Assembly: GCF_050496765.1 (NCBI RefSeq)
Contig: NZ_JBNWEO010000019.1
Location: forward strand, 119,314-183,313
Direction of reading: 5' to 3'
Source: JAEVLT01 sp050496765
GTDB taxonomy: Bacteria > Bacillota > Bacilli > Bacillales > Cytobacillaceae
Length of the DNA stretch: 64,000 nucleotides
In this document: positions 8,371 to 16,108 of the stretch, piece after piece
Numbering within the stretch: the first letter of the stretch is position 1
Layout of the letters: each line of letters begins with the position of its first letter
Notes under the pieces: generated by a model
Database searches by the model: none
What the model saw: the letters and a program-made list of their open reading frames with translations, nothing else
What the model was told of the DNA's origin: nothing
Made by a program: the position numbers and the translations under genes

Positions 8371-8550
8371 ATGGCAAAAGATCATGAAGATAGGAAACTC
8401 TCACGCTCACGAGGCCAAGGGCTTTCAGAAGCAGAGGAAGCAAATCTTGAAATGCAGAAACCATTCAAGGGGGATACGGAACAAACACCGGATCAAGGAA
8501 TTTCCTCCGCATTTATTTTCACGCCTGTCGTCAATGTGAAAAAAGAATAA
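8371..8550 (+). CDS. Small hydrophilic protein, unrecognised
   Basis: 59-residue charged protein with no cysteine or membrane segment. AAAGGAG lies 7 bases before the ATG, giving good support for translation. Arg/Ser-rich RKLSRSRGQG near the start and an acidic AEEANLEMQ segment are the only visible features. Its size and composition recall small spore-associated proteins, but no family motif is recognised. It ends just before a bidirectional terminator shared with ybaK. Confidence 0.6.
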   Translation: MAKDHEDRKLSRSRGQGLSEAEEANLEMQKPFKGDTEQTPDQGISSAFIFTPVVNVKKE

Positions 8551-8551
8551 A

Positions 8552-8581
8552 ACTGTTCAGGGTTCCCCCTCCCCGGACAGT
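8552..8581. terminator. Bidirectional terminator between the small ORF and ybaK
   Basis: ACTGTTC-GGG pairs with CCC-GGACAGT around a C-rich loop, with A/T tracts on both sides. Confidence 0.7.
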
Positions 8582-8588
8582 TTATTCT

Positions 8589-9065
8589 TTATTTAATCAA
8601 TTCAACAAACTCCGCATGCGTAACCTTTTTTAATTGATTCGGGTTTATAACGATTTGCAGCCCGATTTTCCCGCCGCTGACCACCACTGAGTCAAGGGCT
8701 TGCCCACTCTGATCAATAAAAGTCCGATAGTCTTTTTTCATCCCGATTGGCGAGCAGCCGCCGCGAATATAGCCAGTCCATTTTTGAATGTCCTTTACCG
8801 GAACCATTTCAACCTTTTTTTCGCCGGAAACTTTCGCTGCTTTTTTCAAATCAAGCTCTGCACTCACGGGAATGACAAAAATCACTATCGCTTTGCTTGC
8901 TCCCTGTGCCACAAGCGTTTTAAAAACTTCACTGCTGCTTCGACCCATTTTCGCCGCTACGGAAACACCATCAATTTTTCCATCATTGGCATCATACGAT
9001 ACCATTTCATAAGGGATTTTTTGAGCGTCAAGAAGCCTCATCGCATTTGTCTTTGTCTGCGCCAT
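8589..9065 (-). CDS. ybaK: Cys-tRNA(Pro)/Cys-tRNA(Cys) deacylase YbaK/EbsC family
   Basis: YbaK-type trans-editing enzyme of 158 residues that hydrolyses mischarged Cys-tRNA(Pro). The family core is visible: KTNAMRLLDAQKIPYE at the start, SSEVFKTLVAQG in the middle with the catalytic lysine, and YIRGGCSPIGMKK containing the conserved GGCSP-G loop. The start at 9065 is preferred over 9074 because GGATGAGG then sits at proper spacing. It is a monocistronic gene convergent with the small ORF at 8371. Confidence 0.92.
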   Translation of the reverse strand: MAQTKTNAMRLLDAQKIPYEMVSYDANDGKIDGVSVAAKMGRSSSEVFKTLVAQGASKAIVIFVIPVSAELDLKKAAKVSGEKKVEMVPVKDIQKWTGYIRGGCSPIGMKKDYRTFIDQSGQALDSVVVSGGKIGLQIVINPNQLKKVTHAEFVELIK

Positions 9066-9143
9066 CGTCCTCATCCTTTCATTAATGGGTGTCTACTAGC
9101 TATTTTGAACGATTGGCCAAAAAATTTCACCCTTCAAGCCTTT

Positions 9144-9180
9144 AAAAATAACACAGGAACCGGAAATGCCCGATTCCTGT
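9144..9180 (-). terminator. Terminator of the liv operon
   Basis: On the minus strand ACAGGAATCGG and CCGGTTCCTGT form a long stem followed by a T-rich tract, just past the livF stop. Confidence 0.8.
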
Positions 9181-9187
9181 TTTCGTT

Positions 9188-9895
9188 TTAATGTCCGCCC
9201 AAATAGGCATTTCGAATTTGGTCGCTTTGATTGAGTTCTTCGGCTGTTCCTGCGCTGACGATCCGTCCTGTTTCAATGACATAGGCGCGATGAGCAATGG
9301 ACAGCGCCATGTTTGCGTTTTGTTCAACAAGAAGAATTGTTGTCCCACTTTGATTAATTTCTTCGATAATCCGGAAAATCGTCTTTACTAACAATGGCGC
9401 CAGACCCATTGACGGCTCGTCGAGCAAAAGCAACCTCGGCCGCGCCATTAATGCCCGCCCCATGGCAAGCATTTGCTGTTCGCCGCCTGACAAGGTTCCG
9501 GCTTGCTGTTTTTTTCGCTCAAAGAGCCGGGGAAACAGCTGGTACACGTTTTCAAAATCTTCGCGAATGCCTTGTTTATCTTTTCGTAAATACGCTCCAA
9601 GCTCTAGATTTTCTTCGACAGTCATGTTGGAAAAAACACGCCGTCCTTCCGGAACATGGGAAATTCCCTTTTTAACAATCGCTTGGGCGACTTTTCCGCC
9701 AATGGACTCTCCTTCAAAGACGATCTCGCCCTGTTTCGGTTTTAACAGGCCGGAAATCGTTTTGAGCAGGGTGCTTTTGCCTGCACCGTTCGCCCCAATC
9801 AGCGTCACAATTTCCCCTTCCGTTATTTCCAAAGAAACCCCTTTGAGCGCCTGAATATTCCCATAATAGACATTCATATTGTTGATCTGTAGCAT
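9188..9895 (-). CDS. livF: Branched-chain amino acid ABC transporter, ATP-binding protein LivF
   Basis: Second ATPase of the Leu/Ile/Val importer, 235 residues. Walker A GANGAGKST is near residue 35, signature LSGGEQQM near 136, Walker B LLLLDEPSMGLAP near 156; the MGLAP ending is typical of LivF. GGAGG precedes the ATG, and the start overlaps the livG stop by one base (TAATG). Last gene of the livJHMGF operon on the minus strand, followed by a terminator. Confidence 0.94.
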   Translation of the reverse strand: MLQINNMNVYYGNIQALKGVSLEITEGEIVTLIGANGAGKSTLLKTISGLLKPKQGEIVFEGESIGGKVAQAIVKKGISHVPEGRRVFSNMTVEENLELGAYLRKDKQGIREDFENVYQLFPRLFERKKQQAGTLSGGEQQMLAMGRALMARPRLLLLDEPSMGLAPLLVKTIFRIIEEINQSGTTILLVEQNANMALSIAHRAYVIETGRIVSAGTAEELNQSDQIRNAYLGGH

Positions 9896-10674
9896 TAGGA
9901 AACCTCCTCCCCGAGGTATGCTTCAATGACCTTTGGATTGCTGCGAATTTCCGCCGGTGTTCCTTCGGCAATCAGCTGGCCGTGATCCAGCACATAAATC
10001 CGCTCACAAACCCCCATAACAAGCAGCATGTCATGTTCAATCAAAAGCACCGTCAGCGAAAATTTTTCGCGAATAAACGCAATTAAATTCATTAATTCTG
10101 CCGTTTCCTGCGGATTCATTCCGGCCGCGGGTTCATCCAGCAGCAGCAGCTTCGGATTGGCCGCCAGCGCCCGGGCAATTTCCAAACGGCGCTGCTGACC
10201 ATATGGAAGGTTTTTGGCTTTTTCGTGCATGTATTTTTCCAGCTTAAAAATTTTTAGAAACTCAATCGCCTTCTCTTCCATTTCCTGTTCACCTGAAAAA
10301 TGGGGAGGTAGGCGAAAGATCGAACTCGCAATCGAATGCTTGGCAAGCGAATGGTAGGCAACCTTTACATTATCAAGCACAGACAATTCGCTGAATAAGC
10401 GAATATTTTGGAACGTCCGGCTGATTCCCTTCCTTGTGATTTTATAGGGTGCCAATCCATTTAATTTTTCACCATCCAGCTCGATGGTTCCTTCTGTCGG
10501 AACATAAACACCCGTAAGCAAATTAAAGAACGTTGTTTTTCCGGCGCCGTTTGGTCCGATCAAGCCGGCGAGCTCGCCTTGCCGCAATTCCAGATTGACA
10601 TCCGATACTGCTTTTAATCCGCCAAATTGAATGCCGACATGATCCACTTTAAGCAACGGTGTGTTTGCTCTCAT
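9895..10674 (-). CDS. livG: Branched-chain amino acid ABC transporter, ATP-binding protein LivG
   Basis: First ATPase of the importer, 259 residues. Walker A GPNGAGKTT is near residue 40, followed by the LivG-type FFNLLTG segment; the signature region is LPYGQQRRLEIARAL and Walker B LLLLDEPAAGMNPQET, both characteristic of LivG. AAAGGAGG lies 8 bases before the ATG. Its start lies inside the 3' end of livM (26-base overlap), so the genes are translationally linked. It forms an ATPase pair with LivF on the LivHM membrane core. Confidence 0.94.
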   Translation of the reverse strand: MRANTPLLKVDHVGIQFGGLKAVSDVNLELRQGELAGLIGPNGAGKTTFFNLLTGVYVPTEGTIELDGEKLNGLAPYKITRKGISRTFQNIRLFSELSVLDNVKVAYHSLAKHSIASSIFRLPPHFSGEQEMEEKAIEFLKIFKLEKYMHEKAKNLPYGQQRRLEIARALAANPKLLLLDEPAAGMNPQETAELMNLIAFIREKFSLTVLLIEHDMLLVMGVCERIYVLDHGQLIAEGTPAEIRSNPKVIEAYLGEEVS

Positions 10675-11623
10675 CGCTCATTCCTCCTTTGGCAGTTGAT
10701 CGTCCTTTAAAAAAGGAAGTCAATTCTCTTGTGCCGAGCAGTCCTTGTGGACGGTAAAGCATCATCACAATTAACACAAGGCTGTAAATGATCATCCGCG
10801 TTCCCGGATAATCCTGCAAATACGTCGAAATAATCGTCAGCAGTATTGCGGCAATAACAGCACCTGACATGCTTCCCAATCCGCCAAGAACAACAAAAAT
10901 TAAAATATCGAATGATTTCAAAAAGCCAAAATTGGTCGGCTGGATAATATAAAAATTATGAGCATAAAGAGCGCCCGCGACACCAGCAAAAAAAGCGCCA
11001 ATGGCAAAAGCGGTTACTTTGTAATAGGTCGTATTGATCCCCATTGCGTCTGCTGCAATTTCATTTTCCCTGATCGCTATACAGGCGCGGCCATGTGTCG
11101 AGTTGGTAAAATTGACAATCACTACAATGGTTACCAGCAAGCTGAATACAAGCCATGGCCATGTCGTTAGGTGGGACACTTGCATTCCGCTTGCTCCGCC
11201 CACATAATCGATATTCAGAAAGGTAATTCGGACGATTTCACCAAAGCCAAGGGTCGCAATGGCCAAGTAATCGCCTTTCAACCGGAGACTTGGGATGCCA
11301 ATCAGTAAACCGGCAACAGCTGCGGCTAAACCGCCTGTCAACAAGGCAACCGGGAAGGGAAGTTGCAGCTTCATGGTCATAATCGCCGAAGCGTAGGCGC
11401 CAACCGCCAGAAATCCGGCATGTCCAATCGAGAATTGCCCGGTGATGCCGATGATCAAATGAAGACTAGCAGCAAGGATAATATTGATGCCAATAAAAAA
11501 CAAGGTGTTCACATAAAACGTATTCAGTGTTCCGCCGGTAATCAGGAATTGGATAACAATTGAAAAGATGGCGGCCAAAACGATTGCGGTCCAAAAGCCT
11601 TTTGCTCGTTTAACTGTATTCAT
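10649..11623 (-). CDS. livM: Branched-chain amino acid ABC transporter permease LivM
   Basis: Membrane permease of 324 residues with about eight to ten hydrophobic segments. Typical LivM landmarks are GQFSIGHAGFLAVGAYASA near residue 65, LRLKGDYLAIATLGFGEI near 113 and the ENEIAADAMGIN segment near 190 that contacts the ATPase. AGGGGGC precedes the ATG. It pairs with LivH to form the membrane channel and lies between livH and livG in the operon. Confidence 0.94.
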   Translation of the reverse strand: MNTVKRAKGFWTAIVLAAIFSIVIQFLITGGTLNTFYVNTLFFIGINIILAASLHLIIGITGQFSIGHAGFLAVGAYASAIMTMKLQLPFPVALLTGGLAAAVAGLLIGIPSLRLKGDYLAIATLGFGEIVRITFLNIDYVGGASGMQVSHLTTWPWLVFSLLVTIVVIVNFTNSTHGRACIAIRENEIAADAMGINTTYYKVTAFAIGAFFAGVAGALYAHNFYIIQPTNFGFLKSFDILIFVVLGGLGSMSGAVIAAILLTIISTYLQDYPGTRMIIYSLVLIVMMLYRPQGLLGTRELTSFFKGRSTAKGGMSDESKHTVA

Positions 11624-11635
11624 CGCTAAAGCCCC

Positions 11636-12514
11636 CTACACTTTTTCTCTGACGTTTTTGCCGAGCAATCCGGATGGACGGAAAATCAAAATCAAGATGA
11701 GGACAACAAAGGCGACGCCATCCCGCCATAGCGAGTAACCAAGCGCACTGACAAGCGCTTCGACCACACCGAGCAGCAAGCCCCCGACCATTGCCCCGGG
11801 AATGATTCCGATTCCGCCTAAAACTGCGGCAACAAACGCCTTCAATCCAGGAATAATCCCCATCAGTGGCTCAATTTTTGTATAGTACATTCCAAAAATA
11901 ACCCCTGCGGCACCTGCCAAGGCAGAGCCAATTGCAAAGGTTGCGGAAATGGTGTTATCAACATTAATACCCATTAATCGGGCGGCATCCATATCATGAG
12001 AAACGGCGCGCATAGCCTTGCCGATCTTTGTTTTGTGTACAATAAATTGAAGCAAAATCATGAGCAAAACCGATACGCCTAAAATAAACAGCGACTGGCT
12101 GTTGATTTCAATCCCCAAAAATTTAATCACTTTTGTCGGAATGATTCCATCTGGATAGGCCTCAGGCTGGGCTCCTCTTAAATAAATCGTTCCATACTCA
12201 ATAAAAAGCGATACGCCGATCGCTGTAATCAATGCCGCAATCCTTGTCGCGTTTCGGAGCGGTTTATAAGCAATTCTTTCAATTAAAACACCGAAGATGG
12301 CACAGGCTACCATTGAAAGCAAGAGTGCCGGCAGAAATCCCAAATGAAAAACCGTTATGGAATAAAAGCCAATAAATGCCCCAACCATGAAGACATCTCC
12401 ATGGGCAAAGTTAATTAATTTTACAATTCCGTATACCATTGTGTACCCTAACGCAATCAGGGCATAAATACTGCCCAGCGAAATACCGTTGATCAGCTGC
12501 TGAACGAATTCCAT
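11636..12514 (-). CDS. livH: Branched-chain amino acid ABC transporter permease LivH
   Basis: Membrane permease of 292 residues, hydrophobic throughout. GYTMVYGIVKLINFAHGDVFMVGA near the N-terminus is the LivH hallmark, and RAVSHDMDAARLMGIN near residue 190 is the cytoplasmic coupling region. AAAGGAGG precedes the ATG. It is separated from the upstream binding-protein gene by a 156-base gap that contains a hairpin, so its level is probably lower than that of LivJ. Confidence 0.94.
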   Translation of the reverse strand: MEFVQQLINGISLGSIYALIALGYTMVYGIVKLINFAHGDVFMVGAFIGFYSITVFHLGFLPALLLSMVACAIFGVLIERIAYKPLRNATRIAALITAIGVSLFIEYGTIYLRGAQPEAYPDGIIPTKVIKFLGIEINSQSLFILGVSVLLMILLQFIVHKTKIGKAMRAVSHDMDAARLMGINVDNTISATFAIGSALAGAAGVIFGMYYTKIEPLMGIIPGLKAFVAAVLGGIGIIPGAMVGGLLLGVVEALVSALGYSLWRDGVAFVVLILILIFRPSGLLGKNVREKV

Positions 12515-12572
12515 GTGTGAACCTCCTTTAAAAGGGCCAATTGAGACAGTTGTGGTTGGTTTAAAAAAACCA

Positions 12573-12598
12573 GAAAAGGGAGACCCCGCATCTCCCTA
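12573..12598 (-). terminator. Intra-operon hairpin between livJ and livH
   Basis: GGGAGA/TCTCCC stem with C-rich loop; reading the minus strand, a CTTTTCTGG and T7 tract follow. Likely a partial terminator or mRNA stabiliser that raises binding-protein over permease expression. Confidence 0.65.
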
Positions 12599-12670
12599 TT
12601 CATCTTTCTATTCTTTCTTTCATTTAGTTGTCTGCCGGATGTTTCTTTTATGTCTATCCGACCTTCCGCT

Positions 12671-13852
12671 TTAAGGATTCACCTTTGTTTTGAAAACTTG
12701 CTGGCCGTCTTTGTATTCAAGAATAACCGCTGATTTAATTGGGTCGTGATTTTTATCCAACTTGACTTTTCCAGTAACAAGCTGGAGACCATCTGTTTTG
12801 GCCATTGCATCCTTAATTTTTACCGGATCAGCACTTTTTGCCCGCTTAATGGCATCGGCGAGGAAGTATCCTGAATCATAACCAAGAGCATTAAAGGCAT
12901 CCGGCGATTTGCCATTGTATTTTTCTTTAAATGCTTTCACAAATTTTTGCACGACTGGATCCGAATCGCCTGATGAATAGTGATTCGTAATATACGTATT
13001 GTTTAACGCTGCGGCTCCGGCTATTTCAACGAGTTTTGGAGAATCCCAGCCGTCTCCGCCCATAAACGGTGCGGTAATGCCAAGCTCCCGTGCCTGTTTG
13101 ACAATTAACCCGACCTCTTCATAATAACCAGGGAGGAAAACGAACTCCGGATTTTTGGCTTTGATCCGTGTCAACGTTGCCCGGAAGTCAGTATCTTTGG
13201 CAACATAAGCCTCTTCTGAGACAATTTCGCCACCATTTTTCGCAAACGATTTTTTAAACGCAGCAGCTAAACCTTTCGCATAGTCGCTTGAGTTATCGAT
13301 TAAAATAGCTGCCTTTTTAACCTTTAATTCTTTCGCCGCAAAGTTGGCTGCAACCGTTCCTTGGAATGGATCGATAAAAGACGTACGGAAAACAAATTCA
13401 TTCACTTTTCCATCTTTATTTGTAATCGTGGGACTTGTACCAGTTGGCGTCAATAGCGGAATCTTATTGTCTTGTACGATTTGCACTTGAGCCAATGTAT
13501 TCGTACTTGTTGCCGCGCCAACAATCGCAGCAACCTTATCCTGACTGACAAGCTTGATGGCAGCATTGGTTGCTTCACCAGCATCTGATTTATTATCAAC
13601 TTTTACCAATTCCAGTTTCTTCCCATTAACTCCGCCATTTTTATTTATTTCATCAAAAGCGAATTCTAAACCTTCAAGTGCAGACTGCCCATATGAAGCA
13701 ACACCCCCAGAAAGCTCGAGGTTGGCGCCAATTTTGATGGTTCCGCCTCCGTCTCCGCTTTTTCCACCCGTGCTTGCAGAACTGCACCCGGCGATCACGC
13801 CTGCCGTTAACATCAATGTCGCCAGCATGCCTGCAAATTTTCTTTTTCTCAT
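12671..13852 (-). CDS. livJ: Branched-chain amino acid ABC transporter substrate-binding lipoprotein
   Basis: Extracytoplasmic binding protein of 393 residues. The signal peptide ends in a lipobox (VIAGC, cysteine at residue 23), so it is lipid-anchored outside the membrane. The mature part is a Leu/Ile/Val-binding type 1 periplasmic fold: IKIGANLELSGGVASYGQ near the start, AIVGAATSTNT near 112, and GYDSGYFLADAI near 330. AGGGGG precedes the ATG. First gene of the operon; a CodY-like box lies about 100 bp upstream, which fits a branched-chain amino acid uptake system. Confidence 0.92.
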   Translation of the reverse strand: MRKRKFAGMLATLMLTAGVIAGCSSASTGGKSGDGGGTIKIGANLELSGGVASYGQSALEGLEFAFDEINKNGGVNGKKLELVKVDNKSDAGEATNAAIKLVSQDKVAAIVGAATSTNTLAQVQIVQDNKIPLLTPTGTSPTITNKDGKVNEFVFRTSFIDPFQGTVAANFAAKELKVKKAAILIDNSSDYAKGLAAAFKKSFAKNGGEIVSEEAYVAKDTDFRATLTRIKAKNPEFVFLPGYYEEVGLIVKQARELGITAPFMGGDGWDSPKLVEIAGAAALNNTYITNHYSSGDSDPVVQKFVKAFKEKYNGKSPDAFNALGYDSGYFLADAIKRAKSADPVKIKDAMAKTDGLQLVTGKVKLDKNHDPIKSAVILEYKDGQQVFKTKVNP

Positions 13853-13950
13853 GGTATACCCCCTAAAAAATTTGTCAATTGCAATTGCGCAAACAACCCA
13901 GCAAGCAAATTCATATTTTGCCCACTTTTTGGATTGTTACCAATAAAAAT

Positions 13951-13965
13951 AATATTCTGAAAACA
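13951..13965 (-). promoter_or_regulatory. CodY-like box upstream of livJ
   Basis: AATATTCTGAAAACA matches 12 of 15 positions of the CodY consensus AATTTTCWGAAAATT. It lies about 100 bp upstream of livJ in an AT-rich gap (13853-14140) with no gene. CodY senses branched-chain amino acids, so control of this importer is expected. A palindrome TAGTACGTACTA (13995-14006) is also present and unexplained. Confidence 0.6.
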
Positions 13966-14140
13966 TTGTACATAATAATTGACCTTTCGTCTAGTAGTAC
14001 GTACTATTATTTTAAAATAATTGTAATAAATGGGTTTATTCATAAAAATCAGTTATTTTTAATTTATTTGTGTAAAAATTTTTTTGAGTAAAACGAATTG
14101 TGATTCAAAAGGATTCTTCTTTTTCTATCGGGACAAAAAT

Positions 14141-14174
14141 AAAAGAATGAACGTTTCATTGCGTCCATTCTTTT
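14141..14174 (-). terminator. Terminator after niaP
   Basis: AAAAGAATG-GACG pairs with CGT-TCATTCTTTT on the minus strand, followed by ATTTTTG, immediately past the niaP stop. Confidence 0.75.
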
Positions 14175-14179
14175 GTTGC

Positions 14180-15412
14180 TTAAGCCAATTCTTTTTGTTT
14201 TGTTTCTTTTCCCAATACAAGGACACTTGCAGCGCCAATTAAAACAGATAGGGCAAAGAGGATGAAAATAGTCGAAATGGATACTTGTCTTGCCACAAGG
14301 TAGCCAACGAGAAGCGGACCAATGATGCCGCCTATTCGGCCAAAGGAAGCGGCCAAACCTGCGCCTGTTCCGCGAATTGCCGTCGGATACTGTTCAGGTG
14401 TATAGGCGTATAACGCTCCCCATGCCCCGAGATTAAAGAAGGACAATAATATTCCCGAGGTCATTAACAAAGCAGTTGTTCCAGCTGTCCCAAACCAATA
14501 AGCGCTAGCTGCTGTTCCCAATAAATAGACAATCAAAACAAATTTACGTCCAAATTTCTCAATCAGCCACGCAGCCGTAAAATAGCCAGGAAGCTGCGCA
14601 AGCGTCATCATCAAAATATATTCAAAACTTTTGATCAACGTAAAGCCTTTCATTACCATCACACTTGGAAGCCATAAAAACATTCCATAATAAGAGAAGA
14701 CAACCGTGAACCAAAGAATCCAGAGCATCGTTGTCTGGACTGCATATTCTTTTGACCAAACCTTGGCAATGTTGGCAAAAACACTGGACTTTTCTTGTCC
14801 CTTTACTTTAGCAAACTGCGGAGAATCCGGCAGCCCCAATCGTAAATAAAGGGCATACAATGCGGGGAGGGCACTGATGAACAATGCCGATTGCCAGCCA
14901 TATTTCGGAATAATGAAATAGGATATAATAGCCGCAGCAAGCCAGCCCCCCGCCCAAAAGCTTTCGAGCAGAACCACGACGCGCCCCCTTTTTTCTTTCG
15001 GAACGCTCTCCGAAACAAGGGTCGAAGCAACAGGCAACTCTCCGCCGAGACCCATTCCGATAAAGAAGCGCAAGATTAAAAATAACGCAAACGACGTGGT
15101 AAACGCTGCTGCCCCGCTGCCGATTGAAAACAATAACAAAGTAGCGATGAAAACATTTTTTCTGCCAATCTGATCAGCCATAACGCCAAAAAGAAATGCG
15201 CCTACGGCCATTCCGATTGAATTGAGGCTGCCAATCCAGCCCATTTGTTCAGTCGTTAAATTCCAATCGATTTTTAATGCTGCAATGATGAAAGAGAGCA
15301 TGCCAACATCCATTGCATCAAACAACCAGCCCATGCCGGCAATGCCTAGCAGCTTGCCGCTTGAGACGTCATTTCTTCTATTTAGAACCATCTTCTGACC
15401 ATATGCATCCAC
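14180..15412 (-). CDS. niaP: MFS transporter, probable niacin permease NiaP
   Basis: Major facilitator protein of 410 residues with 12 predicted membrane segments, related to YceI/NiaP and other SP-like carriers. Features include GWLFDAMDVGMLSF in the first helix, the GVMADQIGRKN loop 2-3 motif and a second DRIGR-like KFGRKF loop. I start it at GTG 15412, which has AAAAGGAGG 7 bases upstream; longer frames have no ribosome site. The promoter carries an ACAAGTGT/ACACATGT palindrome like NiaR operators, supporting nicotinate or nicotinamide uptake. Assignment rests on family plus operator; substrate not proven. Confidence 0.78.
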   Translation of the reverse strand: MDAYGQKMVLNRRNDVSSGKLLGIAGMGWLFDAMDVGMLSFIIAALKIDWNLTTEQMGWIGSLNSIGMAVGAFLFGVMADQIGRKNVFIATLLLFSIGSGAAAFTTSFALFLILRFFIGMGLGGELPVASTLVSESVPKEKRGRVVVLLESFWAGGWLAAAIISYFIIPKYGWQSALFISALPALYALYLRLGLPDSPQFAKVKGQEKSSVFANIAKVWSKEYAVQTTMLWILWFTVVFSYYGMFLWLPSVMVMKGFTLIKSFEYILMMTLAQLPGYFTAAWLIEKFGRKFVLIVYLLGTAASAYWFGTAGTTALLMTSGILLSFFNLGAWGALYAYTPEQYPTAIRGTGAGLAASFGRIGGIIGPLLVGYLVARQVSISTIFILFALSVLIGAASVLVLGKETKQKELA

Positions 15413-15451
15413 GCAAAGCCCTCCTTTTCGATCATCTAGCAATCTTTTTAC

Positions 15452-15480
15452 ATTATAACAAGTGTCATTACACATGTCAC
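15452..15480 (-). promoter_or_regulatory. niaP promoter with NiaR-like operator in the spacer
   Basis: Minus strand: GTGACA (15475-15480) and TATAAT (15452-15457) at 17-bp spacing. Between them, overlapping the -35, is the palindrome ACATGTGT-AATG-ACACTTGT (15458-15477). This resembles NiaR (YrxA) sites that repress niacin uptake and NAD genes when niacin is plentiful; the consensus is from memory. Confidence 0.65.
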
Positions 15481-15654
15481 TATGTTTTTCATTCCTACCA
15501 ATACTTTTTCACCCATTATCCGATTTTATCCCGCATAAAAATCCAATTGGTTGAATCCAGTGAAACATGCTGATGCTTGAGCGAGTTGCTTAATAATAAT
15601 TACAAGTGTGCTTGTGTTTGTCGAAATTTGCATCACAAAAGATGGCTAACAGAA

Positions 15655-15683
15655 TTTACAGACTATTCTAATAAATGTATAAT
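15655..15683 (+). promoter_or_regulatory. Sigma-A promoter of the DUF485-actP operon
   Basis: TTTACA (15655-15660), 17-bp spacer, perfect TATAAT (15678-15683). The leader of roughly 60 bases that follows contains a short ORF (15713-15751). Confidence 0.7.
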
Positions 15684-15712
15684 AACTTTGTATCATAAAC
15701 GAAAGGAGGATA

Positions 15713-15751
15713 GTGTTTATTTTTTACGGTCAAACAAAGGGGGTATTCTAA
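15713..15751 (+). CDS. Possible 12-codon leader peptide
   Basis: GTG-initiated frame of 12 codons (VFIFYGQTKGVF) behind a near-perfect AAAGGAGG, with its TAA directly abutting the next ATG at 15752. The ribosome site is only about 3-4 bases from the GTG, so initiation is uncertain. The real gene has its own AAAGGGGG inside this mini-ORF. It could couple translation of the operon or be chance. Confidence 0.3.
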   Translation: MFIFYGQTKGVF

Positions 15752-16108
15752 ATGGCAGTAAATGAAAAGGATTTACCATACGGGGTCAATCGTCATTCCG
15801 CACTCGACTACACTGAAATTGTTCAATCATCTTCATTTCAACAACTTCTTCAGGAAAAGCGCAACTTTATCGTACCATGTTCCATTTTCTTCTTAGTCTT
15901 TTATTTCACCTTGCCAATTTTAACTGCTTATACATCTGTACTTAAAAGCAATGCATTTGGGTCGATCAGCTGGGGGTGGGTTTTTGCTTTTGCACAATTT
16001 ATCATGACATGGGCATTATGTATGATTTATACAAAACGAGCAGCAAAATTTGACCAATCGGTCGAAGAAATCAAACAGGCGGCGGATCTAAAGGGGGCAC
16101 AAGAATAG
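15752..16108 (+). CDS. DUF485 membrane protein, partner of the acetate symporter
   Basis: Small membrane protein of 118 residues with two hydrophobic segments (about residues 42-65 and 77-95), matching DUF485 (YjcH/YwcB). Family members are nearly always encoded directly upstream of a sodium/solute symporter of the ActP type, as here, where the stop abuts the next start. The role is thought to be assembly or regulation of the symporter, not firmly established. AAAGGGGG precedes the ATG; a good sigma-A promoter lies at 15655-15683. Confidence 0.88.
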   Translation: MAVNEKDLPYGVNRHSALDYTEIVQSSSFQQLLQEKRNFIVPCSIFFLVFYFTLPILTAYTSVLKSNAFGSISWGWVFAFAQFIMTWALCMIYTKRAAKFDQSVEEIKQAADLKGAQE

